DNA of 14,503 nt from UMGS973 sp964507795 (GTDB lineage: Bacteria > Bacillota > Clostridia > Peptostreptococcales > Anaerovoracaceae), in contig CAZDQV010000050.1 in the NCBI GenBank assembly GCA_964507795.1, positions 1 through 14,503 on the forward strand, written 5' to 3'. The notes below the pieces were generated by a model. It had not been told where the DNA came from. It worked only from the letters and a program-made list of their open reading frames with translations, and ran no database searches. Positions 5,245 through 12,532 of the stretch are shown piece after piece. Both the position numbers and the translations under genes were made by a program. Position 1 is the first letter of the stretch. Each line of letters starts with the position of its first letter.

Positions 5245-6447
5245 ATGGATTTAAACTCTCAGAATGCAAAGTATGCAGTGCTTCAGGGAAATGAAGCCTG
5301 TGCAACAGCGGCCATATATGCAGGTTGCAGGTTTTATGCCGGATACCCCATAACTCCTTCCACGGAAATCATAGAGATGCTTTCTGAAGAAATGCCCAAA
5401 GCAGGAGGAGTATTTATACAGATGGAAGATGAGATAAGCTCCGCCTGTGCCGCCATAGGTGCCAGATGGGGCGGCAAAAAAGCCATGACGGCAACATCTG
5501 GACCAGGGTATACATTGATGCAGGAAGCGATAGGATTTGCGGCTGTAACTGAAACTCCCGTTGTGATTGTCAATGTTCAAAGAGGCGGACCGTCTACAGG
5601 CCAGCCTACACTCTCATCGCAGCAGGATATATATCAGGCCAGGTATGGCAGCCACGGTGATTATGAGATAATATGCCTTGCACCTTCCTCAGTTCAGGAA
5701 ATGTACGACTTTACAGTCAGAGCATTTGAACTTTCTGAACAGTTTCGGACACCGGTTATTCTACTTGCCGATGAAGTGATAGGACATATGAGAGAAAAAA
5801 TCATCGTTGAGAGCGGCTCCAAAAACATCAAAGCCGGCAGACGCAAATATGTTGTATCTCCGCAGGCGGATTTCTTTCAGGGTGAAAACTCCATGGTAGA
5901 AGGGCAGCTTCACGACGAAAGAGGCCGGAGGATAGGCCATATGCCTGATCGAAGCGGCGAATTTATCAGATGCATCAACAAAAAAATCAAAGACAACGTA
6001 GATGTTATAGCTGATATTGAAACTATGTATATGGAGGATGCAGATGTTGCTATTCTGGCATGGGGTTCGGTTGCAAGACCATCAATAAATGCAGTCAGGC
6101 TTGCAAGAAATGTTAATGACAACCGCATCATAGCAAAGGCGAGAATTGTAAAAGATTTGTTTAAGCGTGGCATATCCACGACGATGAATGCAGATTACAG
6201 TAAACTCAAAGTGGGGATTATTAAAGTCAATACTGTCTGGCCTTTTCCCGAAAAACAGATACAGGAGGTGGCAAAGAATGTTGATATTGTCATAGTTCCC
6301 GAAATGAATATGGGTAAATATGTGAGAGAAGTTCAAAGAGCTTTGCCAAACAAAAAAGTTGTTGCAATGTCAAAATGCGGCGGAGAAATACACACTCCGG
6401 GAGAAATACTCGATGAGATATTAAAGGAGGTGGGTGTCCATGAATAA
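5245..6447 (+). CDS. korA: 2-oxoacid:ferredoxin oxidoreductase, alpha subunit
   Basis: A 400-residue alpha subunit of a cytosolic, oxygen-sensitive enzyme that oxidises a 2-oxoacid plus CoA to acyl-CoA, CO2 and reduced ferredoxin, or runs in reverse. Residues 34-40 (YPITPST), 87-93 (GPGYTLM) and 113-121 (RGGPSTGQP) are the conserved pyrimidine-binding and substrate-side motifs of the family. The C-terminal domain II is present, with GIIKVNTVWPFP and PEMNMGKYVREV. The ATG at 5245 has GGGAGG eight bases upstream; the upstream in-frame ATG at 5206 overlaps operator 2 and lacks a ribosome binding site. The separate alpha, beta, ferredoxin and gamma genes fit 2-oxoglutarate (Kor) or branched-chain 2-oxoacid (Vor) enzymes rather than fused pyruvate enzymes. 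I lean to Kor-like, but the substrate is not proven by sequence. The stop overlaps the beta subunit gene by 8 bases. Confidence 0.87.
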   Translation: MDLNSQNAKYAVLQGNEACATAAIYAGCRFYAGYPITPSTEIIEMLSEEMPKAGGVFIQMEDEISSACAAIGARWGGKKAMTATSGPGYTLMQEAIGFAAVTETPVVIVNVQRGGPSTGQPTLSSQQDIYQARYGSHGDYEIICLAPSSVQEMYDFTVRAFELSEQFRTPVILLADEVIGHMREKIIVESGSKNIKAGRRKYVVSPQADFFQGENSMVEGQLHDERGRRIGHMPDRSGEFIRCINKKIKDNVDVIADIETMYMEDADVAILAWGSVARPSINAVRLARNVNDNRIIAKARIVKDLFKRGISTTMNADYSKLKVGIIKVNTVWPFPEKQIQEVAKNVDIVIVPEMNMGKYVREVQRALPNKKVVAMSKCGGEIHTPGEILDEILKEVGVHE

Positions 6448-7252
6448 GCTGTATGCAAAATATATCAAGCAAAACACGCTACCTACACTGTTTTGTCCGG
6501 GATGCGGCAACGGCATCGTGCAATATGCGGCGATGGAGGCTTTTGACAGTCTGGGTATCAAAGACGAGGTAGCATGCGTCAGCGGTATAGGGTGCTCTTC
6601 GTGGATCCCATGCTATTATCAGCTTGATTGTCTTCATACAATGCATGGCAGAGCGATAGCATTTGCCGAGGGGCTGAAACTGGCACAGCCAGACAAAAAA
6701 ATAGTTGTATTCACAGGTGATGGCGACTGTCTTGCAATAGGTGGCAATCATCTCATTCATGCTTCTTCAAGAAACATTGATCTTACAGTGATAATGGTCA
6801 ACAACTTCATATATGGAATGACGGGTGGGCAAAAATCCCCCGAAACGCCCAGAGGATCCAAAACCAAAACGTCGCCGTTTGGTTCAATAGATGAACCGAT
6901 AGACGGATGTGCGCTTGCGATGAGCATGGGAGCAGGTTATGTTGCAAGGTGGACAACAGCTCATCCGGTGCAGCTTGCAAAAGCAATTGCAGAAGGGATT
7001 AGCTATAGAGGATTTGCTTTTATTGAAGTCTTGTCACAATGCCCCGTGCAGGCGGGCAAAAGCGTATATGGTGAAAAAGATCCGGCTAAAATCCTGAAAA
7101 AATACAGGGAGATGACATTTGTCCACAGAGACGGAGTCGCAGATCCTCAAGGCAAAATCAGAATAGGTCTTTTGAAGCATGACCTTGAGGCTGAGGAATA
7201 CATTGATAAAATAGAAAGAAACCTTATAGAACAGGGAATAAAGAAAGGTTAG
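6440..7252 (+). CDS. korB: 2-oxoacid:ferredoxin oxidoreductase, beta subunit
   Basis: The 270-residue thiamine diphosphate-binding subunit. CPGCG (residues 19-23), further Cys at 46, 52 and 58, and the TPP/Mg motif GDGD...NNFIYGMTGGQ (93-96 and 121-131) are all in place. TSPFGSIDEP, typical of Kor/Vor beta subunits, follows. The catalytic centre and one iron-sulfur cluster are expected here, paired with the alpha subunit. The ATG at 6440 is chosen because AAAGGAGG ends nine bases before it. A GTG at 6434 is only three bases from that site. The gene overlaps the alpha gene by 8 bases and stops five bases before the ferredoxin subunit, which implies tightly coupled translation. Confidence 0.9.
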   Translation: MNKLYAKYIKQNTLPTLFCPGCGNGIVQYAAMEAFDSLGIKDEVACVSGIGCSSWIPCYYQLDCLHTMHGRAIAFAEGLKLAQPDKKIVVFTGDGDCLAIGGNHLIHASSRNIDLTVIMVNNFIYGMTGGQKSPETPRGSKTKTSPFGSIDEPIDGCALAMSMGAGYVARWTTAHPVQLAKAIAEGISYRGFAFIEVLSQCPVQAGKSVYGEKDPAKILKKYREMTFVHRDGVADPQGKIRIGLLKHDLEAEEYIDKIERNLIEQGIKKG

Positions 7253-7257
7253 TTTTT

Positions 7258-7479
7258 ATGGCTAATATAGATATTGACAAAGTATGTTGCAAAGGCTGTG
7301 GCATCTGTATTGAAATATGTCCTAAAAAAGTATTTGCAAAATCAAGAAAACGCAACAGATATGGCACCAACATGCCGGAAGCGGTAAATGCACAGGCATG
7401 CGTGTTATGCAGAATGTGTGAGAGGCTCTGTCCTGATGGAGCAATAGATGTCGTTGGGGAGGCAACAAATGAGGATTAA
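7258..7479 (+). CDS. korD: 2-oxoacid:ferredoxin oxidoreductase, ferredoxin-like delta subunit
   Basis: A 73-residue two-[4Fe-4S] subunit that carries electrons from the beta-subunit cluster to free ferredoxin. The two motifs are complete: Cys11, 14, 17 and 21 (CKGCGICIEIC) and Cys48, 51, 54 and 58 (CVLCRMCERLC), the first preceded by an extra Cys10. Its position between beta and gamma differs from the delta-first order of many archaeal operons. The gene has a modest AAAGG ribosome binding site and overlaps the gamma gene by 11 bases. A free ferredoxin is unlikely given the operon context. Confidence 0.88.
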   Translation: MANIDIDKVCCKGCGICIEICPKKVFAKSRKRNRYGTNMPEAVNAQACVLCRMCERLCPDGAIDVVGEATNED

Positions 7480-8011
7480 TATCAGATTTGCAGGAGCAGG
7501 AGGCCAGGGCGTGATACTCTCATCAGTATTGCTGGCAAAGGCTTATGGGCTTAGAGAAAACTACAACATATCACAGACACAAAGTTATGGCCCTGAAGCC
7601 AGAGGTGGTGCATGCAAGGCGGAAGTTGTCATATCCGATGAAGAGATCGACTATATGAAGGTTGATACGGCAGATGTGTTTATTGCATTTAATCAGATGG
7701 GATATGACAAATATATCGATACAGTAAAACAAGATGCGATTGTTCTTGTCAACTCAACGCTCGTCGAATCAGACCGTACTAAATGTTTCAAGGTACCGGC
7801 TACAGAAGTGGCAGAGAGAATGGAAAAACCGTTTACAGTGAATATGATAATGCTTGGAGCACTTACAAAGCTGCTTCCCAAAATTCATTATCCTACTGTT
7901 GAAGCCGAAATAAAAGAGAATTTCTCAGCATCTTTGGCAGCTGCAAACCTGGACGCTTATCAAAAAGGATATGAATATGCGGCGGAGCTTTTGGCTGAAA
8001 TGAAAGAATAA
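7469..8011 (+). CDS. korC: 2-oxoacid:ferredoxin oxidoreductase, gamma subunit
   Basis: A 180-residue gamma subunit that binds at the CoA side of the complex. The N-terminal GAGGQGV motif (residues 9-15) and YGPEARGG (40-47) are the family signatures, followed by a region rich in hydrophobic strands (DVFIAFNQ, AIVLVNSTLV) as in other POR gamma domains. I start it at the ATG at 7469 because GGGGAGG ends six bases earlier; an in-frame ATG at 7448 lies upstream of that site. It is the last gene of the operon and ends before the hairpin at 8024-8049. Confidence 0.88.
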   Translation: MRINIRFAGAGGQGVILSSVLLAKAYGLRENYNISQTQSYGPEARGGACKAEVVISDEEIDYMKVDTADVFIAFNQMGYDKYIDTVKQDAIVLVNSTLVESDRTKCFKVPATEVAERMEKPFTVNMIMLGALTKLLPKIHYPTVEAEIKENFSASLAAANLDAYQKGYEYAAELLAEMKE

Positions 8012-8023
8012 ATATATGCAATT

Positions 8024-8049
8024 AAGCAGGCCTTATTTCCGGCCTGCTT
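8024..8049. terminator. Bidirectional hairpin between korC and rnhA
   Basis: AAGCAGGCC (8024-8032) and GGCCTGCTT (8041-8049) form a perfect 9-bp stem with an 8-base loop that contains the rnhA stop. No strong T run follows on either strand, so its efficiency is uncertain. It is the only visible terminator for the two converging genes. Confidence 0.6.
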
Positions 8050-8581
8050 CATCTATACCGAGATTGGCAAGCTCATCAGCTCTATTGTTCATCCTGGTTA
8101 TATACTCAAAATCATCATACGAAAACGATGAGCCGTTCCACTCTACAAATTTCTTGTAAAGCTTGTTGAAGTCGGTTTTTTTGCTGTCAAGATTTACATG
8201 ACCCTTTACACGATAAAACGAAATATCGTGGATATCAAGATAAGATATGAGACTTTCCCATATCTCTTTGTGCTCGACCGGTTCTTTCTTAGCTGTTTTC
8301 CAGCCGTTTTTCTGCCAGTTTACATACCATTTTTTTCTGAAACAGTCCATAAGATATGAGCTGTCACAATATACTTCTATGGTTTGCCCGTCTTTTTTGA
8401 TAGCCTTAAATGCTTCAAGAAGAGCAGTCATTTCCATAAGATTGTTTGTTGTGTTTTTTGCGCTGCCGTGCAGTTCCTTATGATGCTGGCCATATTCGAG
8501 TATGGCACCCCATCCGCCGAAATTCCTTTTGCTCTGATTGCCTGCACATCCGCCATCAGTATATATTCTCAAAACCGTCAT
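8033..8581 (-). CDS. rnhA: Ribonuclease HI with an insert near the active site
   Basis: A 182-residue type I RNase H that cleaves RNA in RNA-DNA hybrids. The catalytic set is visible: Asp9 in YTDGG, Glu50 in NLMEMTALLEA, Asp73 in VYCDSSYL and Asp169 in NRADELA, with His128 in VKGH. The QKNGW segment and the basic helix around residues 83-97 match the substrate-binding region. Compared with the 155-residue E. coli enzyme, about 28 additional residues lie between VKGH and NNRADELA (roughly 130-164), rich in Lys, Phe and Tyr. The minus-strand ATG at 8581 is preceded by AGGAGGG. A promoter with TTGCCC (8627-8622) and CATAAT (8604-8599), 17 bases apart, lies just upstream. Confidence 0.92.
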   Translation of the reverse strand: MTVLRIYTDGGCAGNQSKRNFGGWGAILEYGQHHKELHGSAKNTTNNLMEMTALLEAFKAIKKDGQTIEVYCDSSYLMDCFRKKWYVNWQKNGWKTAKKEPVEHKEIWESLISYLDIHDISFYRVKGHVNLDSKKTDFNKLYKKFVEWNGSSFSYDDFEYITRMNNRADELANLGIDEAGRK

Positions 8582-8598
8582 AAAACCCTCCTGATATA

Positions 8599-8627
8599 AT
8601 TATGCAATATTTCATGTCAGTGGGCAA
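8599..8627 (-). promoter_or_regulatory. Promoter of rnhA
   Basis: Minus-strand TTGCCC and CATAAT have exact 17-base spacing. The -10 element matches five of six consensus bases and the -35 four of six. The ribosome binding site follows within ten bases of the predicted start, so the leader is short. Confidence 0.55.
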
Positions 8628-8680
8628 GGGAAATGTGATATACTTGTATATAAGTAACAAAGCATGACAGGAGAGATAGT

Positions 8681-9478
8681 ATGAGTTTAAGCTTTTGTTC
8701 TTTTTCCAGCGGTTCATCAGGCAACTGCTATATGGTATTTACAGATACTACAGCAGTGCTCGTAGATGCAGGCATAAGCGGGAAAAGAATAATGGAAGGA
8801 ATTGATTATGTACAGATGGATACAGACAATATATGTGCACTTCTCATAACCCATGAACATACAGATCATGTCAGAAGTGTGAGAGTTCTGAACAAAAAAC
8901 TGCCCTTTCTCAAAACATATGCCAACGAAAAAACATGGGAGCAGATAGATGATCTTGTTCCCGAAGAAAATCGCAGGGTTTTCAGTGCAGAGCAGGAATT
9001 TGCAATAGGCGATATGACAGTAAAACCATTTCGGACAAGTCATGATGCCGCAGAATCTGTGGGATTTTCCTTTTATAGCGGAGGCAGACAGGTCAGTATA
9101 GTTACCGATACAGGATATATATCAGATACGATTTTTGACAGCATCAGAAGTGCGGATATACTTGTGATAGAAGCAAATCATGATGTCAATGTACTGCAGA
9201 TGTGCAGATACCCTTACCAGACCAAACGGCGCATAGCAGGAGATTTGGGACATCTTTCAAATGAGGCTGCAGCTGACTGCATATGCAGGATAACAACTGA
9301 ATATCCCAAAGACAGACAGGTGCTTTTGGCGCATCTTTCAAATGAAAACAACAGCCCGGCACTTGCACATATTACAATCAAAAATATACTGGAGGAAAAC
9401 CGGCTGTATGTGGACAGGGATTTGAAACTTGACGTCATAGGAAGAGATGTTATCAGCCCTGTATATATAGCCCTATAA
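8681..9478 (+). CDS. walJ: WalJ/YycJ-type metallo-beta-lactamase fold hydrolase
   Basis: A 265-residue cytosolic metallo-beta-lactamase fold protein of the YycJ/WalJ family. The N-terminal SFSSGSSGNCY (residues 7-17) is diagnostic. Metal-binding motifs are HEHTDH (58-63), a His at 121 in SHD, Asp143 in TDTGYIS and His167 in EANHD. GHLSNE (190-195) and HLSNENN (218-224) are family-typical. WalJ proteins are linked to coordination of replication with cell division in Gram-positives; the exact substrate is not settled. Here there is no walKR two-component system next door. The neighbour is rlmH, two bases downstream, an association also common where yycJ and rlmH lie close together. The ribosome binding site AGGAGAG lies at good spacing before the ATG. 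Confidence 0.85.
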   Translation: MSLSFCSFSSGSSGNCYMVFTDTTAVLVDAGISGKRIMEGIDYVQMDTDNICALLITHEHTDHVRSVRVLNKKLPFLKTYANEKTWEQIDDLVPEENRRVFSAEQEFAIGDMTVKPFRTSHDAAESVGFSFYSGGRQVSIVTDTGYISDTIFDSIRSADILVIEANHDVNVLQMCRYPYQTKRRIAGDLGHLSNEAAADCICRITTEYPKDRQVLLAHLSNENNSPALAHITIKNILEENRLYVDRDLKLDVIGRDVISPVYIAL

Positions 9479-9480
9479 TT

Positions 9481-9960
9481 ATGAAGATAAAGATTATATG
9501 TATAGGCAAACTCAAAGAAAAATACTGGATGCAGGCAGTAGCAGAATATCTCAAGAGAATAGGCAGGTTCGCCAAAGTTGAGGTTATAGAACTCAGGGAA
9601 ACCAGGATTTCAGATAAACCTTCTGCAGCCGAAGAAGAATCTGTCAAAAAATCAGAAGGTGAAGAAATACTCAAAAAAATTAAAAGGGATGATTATTGCA
9701 TTACTCTTGAAATCAAAGGCAAACAGCTTTCATCAGAGGAATTTGCAGGTAAGCTTGCGGCTCTTGCAATAGAAGGCAAAAGCAGTATAGCATTTGTAAT
9801 CGGAGGCTCACTGGGACTTTCGCAGGATGTAAGTATGAGAGCTGATTTTAAACTGTCATTCTCACCGATGACATTTCCTCATCAGATGATGAGAGTTGTT
9901 CTTTTGGAGCAGATTTACAGGTGCTTCAAAATCAACAACAACGAAACATATCACAAATAG
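9481..9960 (+). CDS. rlmH: 23S rRNA (pseudouridine1915-N3)-methyltransferase RlmH
   Basis: This 159-residue SPOUT-family enzyme methylates pseudouridine 1915 in helix 69 of 23S rRNA, using SAM. The knot region is clear: FVIGGSLGLS (residues 105-114), LSFSPMTFPHQMMR (125-138) and LLEQIYRCFKI (141-151). The C-terminus is NNNETYHK where many Firmicutes have NRGEPYHK; the final YHK is kept. Length is typical. The ATG lies two bases after the walJ stop with no clear ribosome binding site of its own, so translation is probably coupled. Although rlmH 3' ends are known integration sites (SCC elements), I see no repeat or recombinase gene after it here. Confidence 0.93.
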   Translation: MKIKIICIGKLKEKYWMQAVAEYLKRIGRFAKVEVIELRETRISDKPSAAEEESVKKSEGEEILKKIKRDDYCITLEIKGKQLSSEEFAGKLAALAIEGKSSIAFVIGGSLGLSQDVSMRADFKLSFSPMTFPHQMMRVVLLEQIYRCFKINNNETYHK

Positions 9961-10010
9961 TATGAATTGCAATACAGGTAAGTGACTTTATATAATTGTA
10001 TCAGATTTGA

Positions 10011-10047
10011 AAAACAGTGCAGCACTGATTAAGTGAGGCACTGTTTT
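10011..10047. terminator. Bidirectional terminator between rlmH and the ArsR-like gene
   Basis: AAAACAGTGC (10011-10020) and GCACTGTTTT (10038-10047) are perfect 10-bp inverted arms around a 17-base loop. The A/T ends supply a short T run on each strand, which fits termination of both convergent genes. Confidence 0.75.
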
Positions 10048-10053
10048 AGGGTT

Positions 10054-10371
10054 TTAGTCAAATTTCCTGACAGCGTTTACGTATTGCTGTACCATGCCCA
10101 GATTGGCGTAAAGATATGTGAACTTGTCAGATTTTCTGGTTTCGAGCAACTTTGCATCAACCATTTTTTTGATATGCTGGGATGTGGTTGCCTGTGCGTA
10201 GCCGAATTCTGCAATTAGATCTTTGTTGCATACAGGAATTCTTTGCCTGTTGCATTTCATAATATATCTGAACATTTTTATTCTTGCAGGATGTGCGAAA
10301 GCATCTGATACTTCTGCAATCAGTAATACTTCTTCTTCCTGCATTGTGTCAGGTTCTTTTCTTAGTCTCAT
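10054..10371 (-). CDS. ArsR-family winged-helix transcriptional regulator
   Basis: A 105-residue single-domain DNA-binding protein. Residues 22-39 (SDAFAHPARIKMFRYIMK) and the recognition helix region QATTSQHIKKMVDAKLLE (60-77), followed by a wing with TYLYANL, match the ArsR fold. The ELCVCD metal-binding motif of ArsR/SmtB sensors is absent, so the effector is unknown. The ATG at 10371 has AAAGGAGA at good spacing. The promoter at 10400-10428 overlaps an imperfect palindrome, which suggests autoregulation. It is divergent from the DHFR-like/nuclease operon and could regulate it. Confidence 0.82.
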   Translation of the reverse strand: MRLRKEPDTMQEEEVLLIAEVSDAFAHPARIKMFRYIMKCNRQRIPVCNKDLIAEFGYAQATTSQHIKKMVDAKLLETRKSDKFTYLYANLGMVQQYVNAVRKFD

Positions 10372-10399
10372 GATGTCTCTCCTTTGATATTGCCTATCT

Positions 10400-10428
10400 A
10401 CAATACATCATGTTGTGGTAAAAGTCAA
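10400..10428 (-). promoter_or_regulatory. Promoter and possible operator of the ArsR-like gene
   Basis: Minus-strand TTGACT (10428-10423) and TATTGT (10405-10400) are 17 bases apart. The stretch 10400-10416 is an imperfect palindrome with ACAA and TTGT ends and covers the -10 element, a plausible binding site for the regulator itself. Confidence 0.6.
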
Positions 10429-10514
10429 GAAAAACAACAGAAAAATATCATATTTAGGTGATTCGATTAAAAATAAATGGTATACTTATGGCAGAAGAAA
10501 GGCAGGGATGTATC

Positions 10515-10922
10515 TTGAACCTCATAGTATGCATGGATGAGCAAAACGGAATAATGTTTAACAAACGGCGGCAATCACGTGACAGTGCGGTATGCAGGGA
10601 TGTGTTGGATATGATAGAGGCAGCTTCTTTGTATACTGACAGGTATTCATACCGGTTGTTTGAGGAGTTTGGTGACGGCAGAGTTATATGCTGCAGGGAA
10701 CCTGCCCTATCTGCAGGCAGGGGTGATTATTGTTTTGCTGAGGATATGGATATGACAGCAGCTGCATCCAAAGCAGATAAGGTTATTGTATATTGCTGGA
10801 ACAAAACATATCCTGCAGACAGATATTTTGATGTAGATACAGAGAGGTTCGAGCTTGTCACGCAAACTGAGTTTGAAGGCAGCTCTCACAAAAAAATAAC
10901 AAAAAAGGTGTATGTAAGATGA
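10515..10922 (+). CDS. DHFR-like protein of unknown function
   Basis: A predicted 135-residue soluble protein. The N-terminus MNLIVCMDEQNGIMFN recalls the first strand of dihydrofolate reductase, and VIVYCWNKTYPADRYFD with EFEGSSHKKITKKVY near the end resembles a group of short clostridial proteins with a DHFR-like fold that have variously been misannotated. The folate-site motifs of true DHFR are not seen, so I assign no reaction. I chose the TTG at 10515, which is preceded by AGGCAGGGA, over an ATG at 10488 and a GTG at 10458, because a TATACT -10-like element lies at 10481-10486 and the chosen start gives the family-like N-terminus. The start is uncertain. Its stop overlaps the nuclease ATG (ATGA), so the two are coupled. 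Confidence 0.6.
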   Translation: MNLIVCMDEQNGIMFNKRRQSRDSAVCRDVLDMIEAASLYTDRYSYRLFEEFGDGRVICCREPALSAGRGDYCFAEDMDMTAAASKADKVIVYCWNKTYPADRYFDVDTERFELVTQTEFEGSSHKKITKKVYVR

Positions 10923-11800
10923 GATTAAAATTTAAAATTACAGCAGTGATTTGTGCAATACTTTGCATAATATCAACAGGATGCAGTGAATCGGCAAAGG
11001 TGTCTGGAGATTCTCACCGCAGCATTGAAATTTCACAGGTGCCAGATTATAGCGGACAGGCATATGTTGCAATCAACAAAAATGAACCTGAATTTGATGA
11101 AGAGGATTTTACTGAGTCTTCATTTGAAACATACAGCAGCCTTGACAGCCTCGGAAGATGCGGCGTTGCTTATGCGAATATAGGGAGTGATCTGATGCCA
11201 ACCGAAGAGCGGGGCAGCATAGGATCTGTAAAACCGACAGGCTGGCATACTGTCAAGTATGACAATGTTGATGGTAAATATCTCTATAACCGCTGCCATC
11301 TCATAGGATATCAGCTGACAGGAGAGAATGCCAACGAGAGAAACCTGATTACAGGCACCAGATATATGAATGTAGATGGCATGCTGCCTTTTGAAGATAT
11401 GGTTGCAGACTATATCAGAGAGACTGACAATCACGTACTGTATCGTGTAACGCCGATATATGACGGCAACAATCTGTTGGCAAGCGGTGTCCAGATGGAA
11501 GCTGCTTCTGTTGAGGATGATGGCGAGGGTATCTGCTATAACGTATATGTATACAACGTGCAGCCTGGAATTTCAATAGATTATGCGACAGGGGAAAGCA
11601 GCAGGCAGAGCAGCAATACAGACAAAAGTGACAGTAGCAGCAGTGTGACATATGTTCTTAATACGAATACGCACAAATTTCATTATTCGGACTGCTCAAG
11701 CACTGATGATATTTCAGAGCAAAACCGTGAAGTTTACAAAGGAAGCAGATCCACCCTTATAGACAGAGGGTATGAGCCGTGTGGCAGATGTAATCCATAG
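10919..11800 (+). CDS. Lipoprotein DNA/RNA non-specific endonuclease
   Basis: A 293-residue secreted, membrane-anchored nuclease. A basic N-terminus, a hydrophobic segment (residues 7-19) and ISTGC form a lipoprotein signal with Cys22 as lipid site. The central domain (about 75-215) has YNRCHLIGYQL (123-133) with His127, a variant of the DRGH motif of beta-beta-alpha-metal nucleases such as EndA, followed by NERNLITGTRYMN with candidate metal ligand Asn151. A Ser-rich linker (227-243) leads to a small domain, YVLNTNTHKFHYSDC...PCGRCNP. His255, Cys259, Cys288 and Cys291 there look like zinc ligands, as in Ada-like small domains fused to such nucleases. The ribosome binding site is weak; translation is coupled to the upstream gene. 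Likely roles are use of external DNA or competence-like uptake; neither is proven. Confidence 0.85.
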   Translation: MRLKFKITAVICAILCIISTGCSESAKVSGDSHRSIEISQVPDYSGQAYVAINKNEPEFDEEDFTESSFETYSSLDSLGRCGVAYANIGSDLMPTEERGSIGSVKPTGWHTVKYDNVDGKYLYNRCHLIGYQLTGENANERNLITGTRYMNVDGMLPFEDMVADYIRETDNHVLYRVTPIYDGNNLLASGVQMEAASVEDDGEGICYNVYVYNVQPGISIDYATGESSRQSSNTDKSDSSSSVTYVLNTNTHKFHYSDCSSTDDISEQNREVYKGSRSTLIDRGYEPCGRCNP

Positions 11801-11814
11801 CAAGGAGAGTCAAA

Positions 11815-12387
11815 ATGAAAACCTGTATACTTATGGCAAGCCCTCACAAACAGGGCAATACTGCAGCACTTACCAAAGTGTTTTGTAGTGAGCTTGACAG
11901 GCTCGGTGAGGAATTTACATATCATTACCTATATGACATGGATATAGCAGGATGCATTGCCTGCAGGAAATGTCAGAGAGACTGGAGCGGCTTCAACTGT
12001 TTCAGAGAAGATGATATGAAGCAGATAGCAGAGGATATACTTGCCTCAGATGTCATATTGTTTGCAACACCGATTTATTCGTGGTATGCAACTCCTCCGC
12101 TCAAAGCGGTTATGGACAGACTTGTCTATGGCATGAACAAATATTACGGTGAGAGCAAAGGCCCTGCAATCTGGGTAGGCAAAAGACTTGCCGCAATAAC
12201 AACCTGCGGTTACCCACCGGCAAAAGGCTCCGATCTTTTTGAGGAGGGACTCAGGAGATATTGCAAGCATTCCAACCTTGAATTTGCAGGGATGCTTACA
12301 GAGCGGCACATGGGATATGATACAGTGTTCATGGATAGATGCAAAGCAGAGAACGTAAAAGAATTTGCACGAAAATTATACAGATAG
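11815..12387 (+). CDS. Flavodoxin-like NAD(P)H-dependent reductase
   Basis: A 190-residue cytosolic FMN protein of the NADPH-dependent FMN reductase family. The phosphate-binding loop is ASPHKQGNTAAL (residues 8-19), and ATPIYSWYATPPLKAVMDR (84-102) is the second flavin contact typical of these proteins. Four cysteines, C47, C50, C53 and C62 (CIACRKC then NC), form a compact motif similar to those of iron-sulfur flavoproteins, so a cluster or redox-active thiols are possible. AAGGAG lies seven to nine bases before the ATG, 14 bases after the nuclease stop, so it is the last gene of the same operon. Its physiological substrate is unknown. Confidence 0.82.
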   Translation: MKTCILMASPHKQGNTAALTKVFCSELDRLGEEFTYHYLYDMDIAGCIACRKCQRDWSGFNCFREDDMKQIAEDILASDVILFATPIYSWYATPPLKAVMDRLVYGMNKYYGESKGPAIWVGKRLAAITTCGYPPAKGSDLFEEGLRRYCKHSNLEFAGMLTERHMGYDTVFMDRCKAENVKEFARKLYR

Positions 12388-12405
12388 AGCCGATATGAAA
12401 ATCGA

Positions 12406-12444
12406 AGGAAGTATGGGACAAAATCCATGCTTCCTGATTTTTTT
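12406..12444 (+). terminator. Rho-independent terminator after the flavodoxin-like gene
   Basis: GGAAGTATGG (12407-12416) pairs fully with CCATGCTTCC (12425-12434), with one G-U pair, extended by one A-T pair. TGA and seven T follow. It isolates the operon from the GntR operon promoter only 12 bases further on. Confidence 0.88.
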
Positions 12445-12455
12445 GAAAAAAAGTA

Positions 12456-12484
12456 TTGACAGATGTGCAATTAAGTATTATTGT
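12456..12484 (+). promoter_or_regulatory. Promoter of the GntR-ABC operon
   Basis: A consensus TTGACA (12456-12461) is 17 bases from TATTGT (12479-12484). The -10 element lies inside the left arm of the inverted repeat at 12475-12508. Confidence 0.78.
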
Positions 12485-12508
12485 ATTAAGCAAGTAATAC
12501 AATAATAC
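12475..12508. promoter_or_regulatory. Operator: 14-bp perfect inverted repeat
   Basis: GTATTATTGTATTA and TAATACAATAATAC are perfect inverse copies separated by AGCAAG. The repeat covers the -10 element and the expected transcription start, ideal for repression. The adjacent YtrA-type regulator is the obvious ligand, since this subfamily binds AT-rich inverted repeats in its own promoter. Confidence 0.82.
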
Positions 12509-12532
12509 AAAAGAGATGGGAAAGGAGTACTA

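Noticed and set aside
9940..10050. The rlmH 3' end as an attachment site for an SCC-like element.
   Set aside because: No matching direct repeat downstream and no recombinase gene; ordinary housekeeping genes follow.
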